From Anaerolineaceae bacterium (GTDB taxonomy: Bacteria > Chloroflexota > Anaerolineae > Aggregatilineales > Phototrophicaceae): 64,000 nucleotides of DNA. The position numbers and the translations under genes were made by a program. The stretch covers positions 868,001 to 932,000 of the forward strand of contig NZXX01000002.1 in assembly GCA_002702065.1 (NCBI GenBank). The letters are read 5' to 3'. Under the pieces are notes generated by a model that saw only the letters and a program-made list of their open reading frames with translations, was not told the origin of the DNA and did not search any database. Each line of letters starts with the position of its first letter. Positions within the stretch are counted from its first letter, which is position 1. Positions 1 through 7,761 of the stretch are shown here, piece after piece.

Positions 1-30
1 ACCATAAAGTCAATCGCAAACGCAGTGACA

Positions 31-693
31 TCATCGCTTTAAAATGTAACCTACACCGTGCATCGTATGAATTAATGGGGGTTCGCCCAGTTTATGACGC
101 AGCCTGTGTACATAGATGTCAAGGACATTAGAGCTCGGATCAGCGTTATTCCCCCTTATCTTTTCGATCAGCAACTCACGAGTATGCACCTGCTCAGGAT
201 AGGTCAGCAAGAAAACTAGAAGATCGTACTCTGTTTTACTCAAGTGGATGGTTTGATCTCGGCGGAAGGCTAAGCGCATCCCAATATCCACTACTATATC
301 GTCATAAGATAAGTGAGAAGTCTCGGCGCCTTTACGGCGTAGAAGCGCCCGCAGACGAGCCAACAGTTCCTCAAAATCGAAGGGCTTTACCAGGTAATCA
401 TCTGCTCCGGCATCCAGGCCTAACACGCGGTCATCTACTGTGTTTCGAGCGGTTAGCATAAGGATTGGTCCGCGATAATCTTTGTCACGAAGGTTGGAAC
501 ACGCCGTAATCCCGTCAGTATAGGGCAACATCAAATCAAGGATGATTAAATCAGGCTTGCGGCACTGAACTTCCTCCATACCTGCCTCGGCGCTTTGTGC
601 TATGCGAACATGATAGCCATCATAGGTCAGCCCCCGATGTAGATAGTCAGCTAATTCCGAATCATCCTCTACCACAAGTATCTGAGCAGTCAT
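31..693 (-). CDS. OmpR/PhoB-family response regulator
   Basis: This is a DNA-binding response regulator of 220 residues, the usual full length. The receiver domain fills residues 1 to about 120, with the acidic pair at 9-10, the phospho-acceptor Asp in the LILDLMLP stretch near 53, and the conserved Lys in the DDYLVKPF stretch near 103. A winged-helix DNA-binding domain follows (about 125-220), ending in the typical GVGYILKR. No histidine kinase is adjacent; it would have to lie to the left of the window. The family assignment is certain, the signal sensed is unknown. The copper and redox genes downstream suggest a metal or envelope role, which is inference only. Confidence 0.93.
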   Translation of the reverse strand: MTAQILVVEDDSELADYLHRGLTYDGYHVRIAQSAEAGMEEVQCRKPDLIILDLMLPYTDGITACSNLRDKDYRGPILMLTARNTVDDRVLGLDAGADDYLVKPFDFEELLARLRALLRRKGAETSHLSYDDIVVDIGMRLAFRRDQTIHLSKTEYDLLVFLLTYPEQVHTRELLIEKIRGNNADPSSNVLDIYVHRLRHKLGEPPLIHTMHGVGYILKR

Positions 694-758
694 GCAACTT
701 CTTCACTCCCTACCTAATGGTTTTATGATGTACTTAATTACGTAGACTCCTTTGCCGG

Positions 759-1016
759 TCAATCCATAAGAATGCTGCTAATTTGGTGACAATATTCAGC
801 GCTGTCTAAAGACGTAAACAGTGGAAACTCGATTGACGCTTCTGGTTTGAGGATGATACCAACTACAAACACAACACTTATACGAGTATCTGTCATCCAG
901 CTTGGTATCCCTTGAGCTTCAAGAAAATTGATTATTTCAATCAAGTCCATACGTGAATTTGACTTAAGCCAGTGTTCGAAAGTCACGTTAGAAACAGCAG
1001 CGTGAAAGCGTTGCAT
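759..1016 (-). CDS. Hypothetical short protein, possibly a fragment
   Basis: I do not recognise this 85-residue protein. The ATG at 1016 follows a GGTGG-like ribosome binding site. The same reading frame continues upstream past a TAA (about 1033) into roughly 35 further codons rich in Lys, Glu and Ala (about 1036-1140), which look protein-like. The gene may therefore be the distal part of a longer broken gene. It contains no motif I can name. Confidence 0.35.
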   Translation of the reverse strand: MQRFHAAVSNVTFEHWLKSNSRMDLIEIINFLEAQGIPSWMTDTRISVVFVVGIILKPEASIEFPLFTSLDSAEYCHQISSILMD

Positions 1017-1210
1017 TCGGACCACCAAGCGCCGTTAAGGCCCTTTACAGGCCCACAATACTTTTGATTTCTGGCTTAAATCTACGACAGCACAGTAAAT
1101 TCGCAAGGATTCCAGCAATTCTCTGGCCTGTTTTTCGGCTTCGTGAACCGATTACATACTCAACATGCTAGAAAACCCAAAAATTTACAATCGGTTGTTC
1201 GGGTAACCGC

Positions 1211-2725
1211 TCAACTGAGAAGCACGCTTCCGCGCATTTCCATCGGCAACGAAAAAATGTTTAGTGCTGTTAGCATTAGCAGAAATAACAATAGTGCCCA
1301 GGGCAACAGCCCCTGCACGCCACGCCGTCTGTAAAGTCTTAGTGCCGTTCTTTGTGCAATCAACATGCTCCACAAGAAACCACCCACCAATACGACAACT
1401 TGTATAAGTCCTATAAGTCCACTATCAGCAGAAACGCTAAACCGTGCCCATTCTGCGGTCTGGCCCACGAATTCCTGTATGACTGGAATGATTGAGAGCG
1501 GGGCGATCAGAAAATGAAACCCGTAATGTGCAAACCAGATACCAAATCCGATAGGCACAAACGATGGAGCAAAGGCTGCAACAGTGTGCCGGAGTGGGTA
1601 TTTCTTGACCGTTTGTGTCAGCGCCTGGGTTAAGCAAGCGACAGCCAAGGTCAAACTAATCGGGAGGAGAATACCACCGACCAAAAAAATGAGTAGCAGG
1701 GTCAACATCTCAGTCAAGTTGAAATTCCTCATCAGGGCATTCTGCAACTCATAGACAGGCGGAACCATGCCAAAGGCATTCACCACACCCATAAAGGCGA
1801 GAATAATTACCAAAAAAGAGATGTCCCACTTTTTAGGCCACGCATCCACCTGCATTAGCTCACGGCCTGGCGTACGAACCATCAGACCGATATTTTCGTG
1901 TGGGCAGGCTCGTACACAATCTAAACAAAAAACACAATCCAGATTACTTTTGATCTGCGGAGCAAATAGCTGCGTTCCACAGCCTAAGACACCGAGCGGC
2001 CCATTATCGACTTGCCGGGCCTGTGTTTCAATATCACCGGTTTCATTTGTGATCGGAATCTCATCTGTACGTATAATTGGCTGTGATGCCCAACTTCCAT
2101 TGATGCACTCCTTTCCCTGACAGTTCGCACAAACATCGGCGCGCTTTGTAGCGATTTGTGTTGGTGATGCTGTTGAATAAACAAAATTGAATGTTCCCAA
2201 TGGGCAAACATATTTACAGAACGCCGATTCAGTAAACACAGCCTCCATAGCAAAGGAAGCAACAAAGTAAGCGACAATGACCCATGCCGTCAACGATGGA
2301 CTTGCCCATAAATTGAGACTTTCATATAGAAAAAACAGCAAGAACAAACTGCCGATAGCAATCCATTTATTCCGCAAGATTTTGGGAAAGCGCCTGCCGC
2401 GCAAGCTCAGACGCTTTGCAAGTGTCCGAGGAATATGAAATGGACATCCCATACAAAACAAATTGCCAACCAGCAAGAGAGCGATGACAACCAATCCCCG
2501 ATAGTGAACCCAGGGAGCAACCGTCGCCAAATTGCGGGGTGCAACCTGCGGCCCTGTTAACCCATCAATGATCAGAAATACAGCAGCGATAAAAAGCGGT
2601 ATCTGCAAGACCAATCGCCCCCAGCTCCATCGCAGTAACCGTCCCAATCCTGGAATTTGCAGCAGGTCGATTGCTGTGTTCGGTCGATACAATTCCATTT
2701 CACGCTGTTGCAATTTCGCGGTCAT
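1211..2725 (-). CDS. Polyferredoxin membrane protein, NosR/NapH/CcoG-like 4Fe-4S
   Basis: This 504-residue integral membrane protein carries several cysteine clusters for electron transfer. A CMGCP is at 91-95, a CKYVCP at 170-175 and a CANCQGKEC at 199-207. Near 265-285 there is a ferredoxin-type CxxCxxCxxxCP. Transmembrane helices lie between the clusters and fill the C-terminal third. Known relatives (NosR C-terminus, NapH, FixG/CcoG) pass electrons across the membrane during cytochrome oxidase or N2O reductase maturation. The ATG at 2725 has an AAGGAAG site. It ends the leftward copper and oxidase-assembly gene string, after a FixH/YtkA-like lipoprotein, echoing fixG-fixH order. A CcoG-like copper-reducing role is inference. 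Confidence 0.8.
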   Translation of the reverse strand: MTAKLQQREMELYRPNTAIDLLQIPGLGRLLRWSWGRLVLQIPLFIAAVFLIIDGLTGPQVAPRNLATVAPWVHYRGLVVIALLLVGNLFCMGCPFHIPRTLAKRLSLRGRRFPKILRNKWIAIGSLFLLFFLYESLNLWASPSLTAWVIVAYFVASFAMEAVFTESAFCKYVCPLGTFNFVYSTASPTQIATKRADVCANCQGKECINGSWASQPIIRTDEIPITNETGDIETQARQVDNGPLGVLGCGTQLFAPQIKSNLDCVFCLDCVRACPHENIGLMVRTPGRELMQVDAWPKKWDISFLVIILAFMGVVNAFGMVPPVYELQNALMRNFNLTEMLTLLLIFLVGGILLPISLTLAVACLTQALTQTVKKYPLRHTVAAFAPSFVPIGFGIWFAHYGFHFLIAPLSIIPVIQEFVGQTAEWARFSVSADSGLIGLIQVVVLVGGFLWSMLIAQRTALRLYRRRGVQGLLPWALLLFLLMLTALNIFSLPMEMRGSVLLS

Positions 2726-2749
2726 GATACTTCCTTTACATCAACAACT

Positions 2750-3202
2750 TTATTCATTTGATTCTGATTCCGGTGTCACATCGTTTACGTCACCCTCGTA
2801 CAGCTCGGTACTCGTGGCAATGGTATATTCGAAGCGCTCTTGCACAACTTCACCGTCTACCAATGTTACCGTGACATCCACAAGCCAGTCACCACTCATC
2901 GTCCACTCAAATGGGATCTGATAAAGCCCTGCTTCCCCATCAGTGGCAGAAGCAAGCACCGGAGCCATACCTGCATGAGTCATATTCCCGCGAACCTCAA
3001 TCGTTGCATCTTCAATTGGGTTTCCCTCGGTATCCGTCAATACAACGGAGAGTGTCGCGTTCCCTACGGCAAGCTCTGCGGGTTCAACAGTCAGATCAAT
3101 ATTGATTTGTGCATCTTCGGCAGTCTTCACTTGCTCTCTGCACCCCGTGATGACAACAGCAGTCAATATCGACATAAAGCTCATTATCCAAATGAATTGC
3201 AT
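2750..3202 (-). CDS. FixH/YtkA-like lipoprotein
   Basis: This 150-residue exported protein starts with a hydrophobic segment ending in a lipobox (VITG-C at about 21), so the mature protein should be lipid-anchored. The rest is a beta-sandwich of the YtkA/FixH kind: it has the ADGEAGLYQIPFEW-like turn and the phrase THAGMAPV near 75-82, with a His and a Met that could bind copper. The tail is acidic. It lies between sco1 and a polyferredoxin gene, with gaps of 45 and 24 bases. Family members help assemble cbb3-type or aa3-type oxidases; a copper role here is inferred from context. Confidence 0.72.
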   Translation of the reverse strand: MQFIWIMSFMSILTAVVITGCREQVKTAEDAQINIDLTVEPAELAVGNATLSVVLTDTEGNPIEDATIEVRGNMTHAGMAPVLASATDGEAGLYQIPFEWTMSGDWLVDVTVTLVDGEVVQERFEYTIATSTELYEGDVNDVTPESESNE

Positions 3203-3247
3203 TATCCGTTTCCCCAGTTTCTGGTAGTATGTTTGCCATAAAGTGAG

Positions 3248-3949
3248 CTACAAGCGTCCATCCTGTTGCATCAAGCGGCGGATGCCATTTGAAATAATCT
3301 CCGCGTCAGTGCCATACGAAAACGACATGCGAAGCTGCCCTTGTGGGCCGATTAGAAACGAGCGACTGGTGTGGTTAACCAGATAGTAGCCGTCCGTTGC
3401 GTTTTCTACCAGGGGCTCGTAATACAATCCGAATTGTTCATCAATACCCCGAAGTATCTCATCGATACCTGACATCCCAATAAATTCGGCGTCGAAGCGA
3501 CCAATATACTCTGCAATAACTTCCGGTGTATCGCGGGGGCCGTCAACACTGATAAAGATAAATGTGACTTGATCGGCTTTTTCGCCGAGCATCTCTTTGA
3601 CTTGACGGAACTCTGCAAGCGTTGTCGGGCAGACATCGGGACAATTCGTGTAGCCGAAGAACAACAGCACGTAGCGCTCTCGAAAATCGCTGAGACTCAT
3701 CTCAGTACCTGTGGTTGTCGGCAGTGCGAAATCATCAATTTCTGTTGGTGGATCATAGACAGTCCCTGTATACTCACCAGATGTGACGATGGCGGGGCCG
3801 CGTACCTCTTGTCGTCCCGTTGAAAACCATAAGACATAGATGAATGCAACGATGATCAGAAAAATGCCTGACGTGATAGAGCTAATCACGAGCAGGTTTA
3901 GGCGGCGCTTTCTGTGTTGTGAGCTTTTGTCAATAGGTTGTTCGGTCAT
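3248..3949 (-). CDS. SCO1/SenC copper chaperone for cytochrome c oxidase
   Basis: This 233-residue protein has one N-terminal transmembrane anchor (about 16-42) and a thioredoxin-like domain. The copper-binding set of the SCO family is complete: C103 and C107 in GYTNCPDVCPTT and H193 in YLVNHTSRSF. SCO proteins deliver copper to, or reduce, the CuA site of cytochrome c oxidase on the outer face of the membrane. The start has an AGGAGAA site that overlaps the stop region of the CopC-CopD gene upstream, so the two are translated together. I am confident of family and role. Confidence 0.95.
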   Translation of the reverse strand: MTEQPIDKSSQHRKRRLNLLVISSITSGIFLIIVAFIYVLWFSTGRQEVRGPAIVTSGEYTGTVYDPPTEIDDFALPTTTGTEMSLSDFRERYVLLFFGYTNCPDVCPTTLAEFRQVKEMLGEKADQVTFIFISVDGPRDTPEVIAEYIGRFDAEFIGMSGIDEILRGIDEQFGLYYEPLVENATDGYYLVNHTSRSFLIGPQGQLRMSFSYGTDAEIISNGIRRLMQQDGRL

Positions 3950-3957
3950 TTTCTCCT

Positions 3958-6270
3958 CTAGTCTCGATCTTCAAAAGTGTGAATAAAGTTCACCAGATCC
4001 CAACGCTGAGAGGTGGTCAAGCTATCTTCGCAAGGGGGCAACCCACGCCAACCATCTTGTGTCGCGGCAAAGATTTCTTCGTCGCGGCGACCTGCAAGTT
4101 GTGTCAAGTCACTGTCAGAACCTGTTTCTCGATTCTTCCAAATGGTACAAGATTCGTTAAGTAATCTGCGCCCACGTTCAAGTGACACCTCATTAGGCAA
4201 AGTCGGGTTAATAACTGTCGGCGGCGGATTGATCACTTGTTCATATTCGGCTTGAGACTGCTGCACGCTCACCCACATCCAGACCAAAGCACTAATTGTT
4301 AGGACAGTTGCCAAAGTGGCAACCGTTATTACTAGAAGACTGGTGTCGAGACGACGGTAGAAGCGTTTAGCAAATGGATAAACTGCATAAGCGAGTGCGG
4401 TCAATACACCAGCCAGGGCAAACGTGTTCGCAAGCTGAGGGTCACGAAACAAATCGACACTGGCTTCGTCTGTAATGTCCCATGCAAATGCAGCGCGTCT
4501 TAGTCCTTCGGGATCAAGAATATCGATCAAGGTCCACCACTCACCCATATCGTTAATTTCATCGCCAGCGGACGAGAATAGACCATCTCCAAAAGGTTCC
4601 AATTCATGCCATTCACCTCGTTGGTCCATGGACGGGTTAACCATTTGTAGATATACAGGTATGTTCTCAAGTGACCTTCCATTCTGCAAGACCACTACAT
4701 CATAGGTGTTTACCCCAGGTCCGCCTGGTGCTAGTGAAACGTCTACCCTATACTCCCCAATTTCGATTGAGCCAGAGGGGGTCTCGACCTCTGTATTCGC
4801 TGTTTCCGGTTCGGGGACTGGTGTCGCACTTAGAAGACCAACTGCCCCAAGTACCAGCAGTGCCAGAACAGCTTCCAATCGCAGTGTTGACATAAATGGG
4901 ACAACATTGGATGATCTCAGCCACATACACCAGCGCCGAAAACGCTCAGGACTCAACGTAGCATAATGAACCAGACCCACTGTGAGCAGCCCCGCTACCA
5001 AAGCAACCTTAGCCAAAAGCACAGCACTGTAGGTTGTCTTTAGCATGGTTGGCGCATATACCCAGTTCAGGGCGTTATAAATGCCTGTCGTTAGAACGAT
5101 GACAACACAAACAACAGCAATCAAAGAAAAGCGTTTTAGTGGACTAATCAAAGCAGCTCGGCGCGCCTCACCTTGATAAGGATGTAACGCAACCGGCAGT
5201 ACCAATACTAGTCCAGCGAGACCACCAGCCCAGAAGCCCACTGCCAATCCGTGTAGCCAATCACTGATTATTGCCAACCAGGGCCACAATGACGATCCAG
5301 CGGCATGGCTAGACATGCTCCATGTGCCAACAACTAGCACTGTCGCCCAAACATTGGCGATCCAAAAGGCGCGTACCGCCTCTGGCTGTTCTGTGCGAAA
5401 GTGGAGGCACGCTCCGTGAAGCACGATTATCAACAACAACATGAACATTCTGAAATTCCACATATCGCCAAAAGTCGTACCAGTCCGAACAACGCTCCAT
5501 AGTTGATCGTTAATAACTCGTTCAAGGTCCGTTCCGAAAAATGTCATTGACTGCTGAAGGAGAGCGAGAATATTTCCTGAAAAGGCAACACCCAGACTAA
5601 CGGCTATGATGAGGTTCAATCGGCTCATCACACGTGGGGGCAGCAACCCGGCTGGATAATTCTTGTTACCCCAGGCCGGTACTAGCACCAGAGCATATAG
5701 ACCAAATGTACCCAAAAGAAGTGTTGTCGCAGTGAGGATCACCATTCGCCATACGACTTCAAGAGGTACGGCTCTATCATCAGCAGCGGCTCCTTCAACA
5801 CCGATCACCTGCTCGCCGATGAAAAAGGCTCTCGTTTCAACGATGACATGTCCATCGCTGGCAAAAGCTGTGCGCAGTTCGGCGAGATAAGCGCCGTCGG
5901 GCAAATTGGTGGGCAAACGCGCTTTCAGAAGTGCTTGATTATCTTCATCTACGCCGCCCTCAGCAATGATATTGCCGACTTCGTCCCTCACCGTTAGAGC
6001 GCTGAACTCCGGTTCCAGACTCTCACTAAACCAGTATTGCAGGCGAATGGGTGAACGTTCCAGCACAGCACGATCTTCTGGTATTGCACGTACAATGTAT
6101 CCATGTGCTAAGACAGGCTTCGCCCATACCGCTGCGATAAGTACAAGAGCAAGAGAGGTTATTAGCCGAAAAAAACGACGTTCAGTCCAGGCGGAAATGA
6201 TCATCTGTTGTATTGTTTGAGTCGATTTCTTGATGGCTCTCGTGTTTCTCCTTCTCAACTGACTCCTCAT
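3958..6270 (-). CDS. CopC-CopD fusion with a degenerate cytochrome c-like tail
   Basis: The protein (about 770 residues) has an export signal ending at AHG, so the mature chain begins with the CopC metal-binding His. A CopC beta-sandwich (with DGH near its end) comes next, then an eight-helix CopD copper-permease region, an extracytoplasmic domain and a last helix pair. The final 75 residues look like a class I cytochrome c (ERGRRLLNESC... LVNFIHTF), but the heme motif CxxCH is missing: only CTIWK is present. ATG codons at 6270 and 6204 are both possible starts; the later one fits the signal peptide better and reduces overlap with the upstream gene. It precedes sco1 directly. Confidence 0.88.
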   Translation of the reverse strand: MRSQLRRRNTRAIKKSTQTIQQMIISAWTERRFFRLITSLALVLIAAVWAKPVLAHGYIVRAIPEDRAVLERSPIRLQYWFSESLEPEFSALTVRDEVGNIIAEGGVDEDNQALLKARLPTNLPDGAYLAELRTAFASDGHVIVETRAFFIGEQVIGVEGAAADDRAVPLEVVWRMVILTATTLLLGTFGLYALVLVPAWGNKNYPAGLLPPRVMSRLNLIIAVSLGVAFSGNILALLQQSMTFFGTDLERVINDQLWSVVRTGTTFGDMWNFRMFMLLLIIVLHGACLHFRTEQPEAVRAFWIANVWATVLVVGTWSMSSHAAGSSLWPWLAIISDWLHGLAVGFWAGGLAGLVLVLPVALHPYQGEARRAALISPLKRFSLIAVVCVVIVLTTGIYNALNWVYAPTMLKTTYSAVLLAKVALVAGLLTVGLVHYATLSPERFRRWCMWLRSSNVVPFMSTLRLEAVLALLVLGAVGLLSATPVPEPETANTEVETPSGSIEIGEYRVDVSLAPGGPGVNTYDVVVLQNGRSLENIPVYLQMVNPSMDQRGEWHELEPFGDGLFSSAGDEINDMGEWWTLIDILDPEGLRRAAFAWDITDEASVDLFRDPQLANTFALAGVLTALAYAVYPFAKRFYRRLDTSLLVITVATLATVLTISALVWMWVSVQQSQAEYEQVINPPPTVINPTLPNEVSLERGRRLLNESCTIWKNRETGSDSDLTQLAGRRDEEIFAATQDGWRGLPPCEDSLTTSQRWDLVNFIHTFEDRD

Positions 6271-6403
6271 CTTCAAATTCCGTCATATGACTTTTAACCC
6301 AGCTAATTCCCATCATAACCACGAATATCGCGCCAATACTGAGCCAGATTACCTCATCGAAATTCCCAAGTGCTCCGTGAGCAAGAATGATCGGCATATC
6401 CAT
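6182..6403 (-). CDS. Small single-pass membrane protein
   Basis: I do not recognise this 73-residue protein. It starts at the ATG at 6403, which shares its A with the TGA stop of the DUF1385 gene (TGATG), a sign of translational coupling. It has a short N-terminal loop with one His (AHGALGNFDE), one transmembrane helix (about 18-37) and a highly charged Glu/His/Asp-rich tail. Its 3' end overlaps the start of the CopC-CopD gene. The position between these genes and the His-rich tail suggest an accessory role in copper handling, which is inference. Confidence 0.6.
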   Translation of the reverse strand: MDMPIILAHGALGNFDEVIWLSIGAIFVVMMGISWVKSHMTEFEDEESVEKEKHESHQEIDSNNTTDDHFRLD

Positions 6404-7362
6404 CAAGCTGACCCTGTTACGATGCGTTCCTCCATCGATATTTTGGTCTCTGCGCTTGTTTCCGCCTGTAGTACGCATTTGAACGCGCAGATGGCAACTT
6501 CAATCATTTCTAAATCGGGTTGCCTGGTGGTGAGGTGTTGCAATGCGAGATTGGGTATAACCAGCAATCGGATCACTGGGTGGTGCATATTACGAGCTGT
6601 AAAACGCAGAATTTCGTATGAGACCCCCGCAATCACAGGAATCAGAATAACACGAGATAGAATAAGCCAGGCCAACGGTGGTCGCCCCAAAAGGGAGAAA
6701 ACAACAAGGCTGACAAAAACAACGGTCAGCAAAAATGCAGTGCCACAGCGAGGATGCTCGATGGGATAGTTTGCAACCACACTGGGTGTTAGCTCGGCGC
6801 CCGCCTCGTAAGCGTTAATCGTCTTGTGTTCAGCACCATGATAGCCAAAAAGTCGCTTCACATCGGGCAGGCGTCCGATAAGCCATATGTAGCCCACCAG
6901 CAGTCCCAACCGCACGACGCTTTCAACCACATTGACCAATACTGTGCGCCCTTCTAGGCCCATAACTGATTCGACGGCGGTGGCAATCGTGGTTGGGAGG
7001 ACGAAGAACAGGCCGATCCCAAGCAGCAGCGAAAAAGCTAAGGTTCCCCAGCCTAACGGCCCGTTGAAATTCACGTCATCTTGATCGCCAATTGCAACAT
7101 CTGCCGACCAGAGCAGTGCCCGTGTACCCAGTCCAAGCGCATCCCATAAGCCCACGATCCCACGTAAGAAGGGAGTTTTGCTGATGCGTCCCCGATAAAG
7201 GGCTGCACTTAAAGACTGCTCATGAACAACGATCTTGCCATCCGAGTCACGCACAGCGATGGCAGCAATATGTACGCCACGCATCATCACTCCTTCAATG
7301 ACAGCCTGACCGCCGTAGGAGAATTTGATTTCATTAATTGGAAGCTCTTTTTGATGGGACAT
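6403..7362 (-). CDS. DUF1385 membrane protein (YqhQ-like)
   Basis: This is a DUF1385 protein of about 319 residues. The family hallmarks are easy to see: GGQAVIEGVMMRG near the N-terminus, YHGAEHKTINAYE in the middle and YPIEHPRCGTAFL after it, with about four transmembrane helices. The His, Glu and Cys positions suggest a metal site. I place the start at the ATG at 7362 because an AGAGAG site precedes it and the usual family N-terminus follows. The biochemical function of DUF1385 is not established to my knowledge. The gene is translationally coupled to the small membrane protein downstream. Confidence 0.88.
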   Translation of the reverse strand: MSHQKELPINEIKFSYGGQAVIEGVMMRGVHIAAIAVRDSDGKIVVHEQSLSAALYRGRISKTPFLRGIVGLWDALGLGTRALLWSADVAIGDQDDVNFNGPLGWGTLAFSLLLGIGLFFVLPTTIATAVESVMGLEGRTVLVNVVESVVRLGLLVGYIWLIGRLPDVKRLFGYHGAEHKTINAYEAGAELTPSVVANYPIEHPRCGTAFLLTVVFVSLVVFSLLGRPPLAWLILSRVILIPVIAGVSYEILRFTARNMHHPVIRLLVIPNLALQHLTTRQPDLEMIEVAICAFKCVLQAETSAETKISMEERIVTGSA

Positions 7363-7420
7363 TTTTATCACTCTCTTATAGGATAATCGGACACAAAAGC
7401 TGGCTGGTACATGGAATTTT

Positions 7421-7726
7421 TTACGGCACAAGCGTTGGCTGACCAGGTTGACTCGTGGCTGATAAAGTAGGAGCTTCTAGAGTAATCTCCAACAGGTCTT
7501 CCGGTGAAATTGCCGAAGTAGCGAGTGGTGTTGGAAGCGTGTACCCCTCTGGCGGTCGCCATAGAAAGATCTCCATAATCGGCAGTATATTGATCACACG
7601 CTGCTGTTGGCCTGGAAGCAGGACATTCTTAAAGATAAAGAACCCGGCTATGCTCAATACAAACACGAGCAAAATTAGACCTATAAATATCCAGAAAATA
7701 CGCCGCTTTACCAATCTGGTTTGCAT
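7421..7726 (-). CDS. Small membrane-anchored protein, Pro-rich tail
   Basis: I do not recognise this 101-residue protein. The ATG at 7726 has a GGAGG ribosome binding site. A basic N-terminus (QTRLVKRR) leads into one long transmembrane helix (about 10-34). The outer part is about 65 residues, rich in Pro, Thr and Leu, without cysteines. It sits between a glycosyltransferase and DUF1385 gene in the same direction. Such short anchored linkers are common in this type of genome; no function can be assigned. Confidence 0.6.
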   Translation of the reverse strand: MQTRLVKRRIFWIFIGLILLVFVLSIAGFFIFKNVLLPGQQQRVINILPIMEIFLWRPPEGYTLPTPLATSAISPEDLLEITLEAPTLSATSQPGQPTLVP

Positions 7727-7761
7727 GTTTCCTAACCTCCACAGCATTTCCGAGCCTTACG

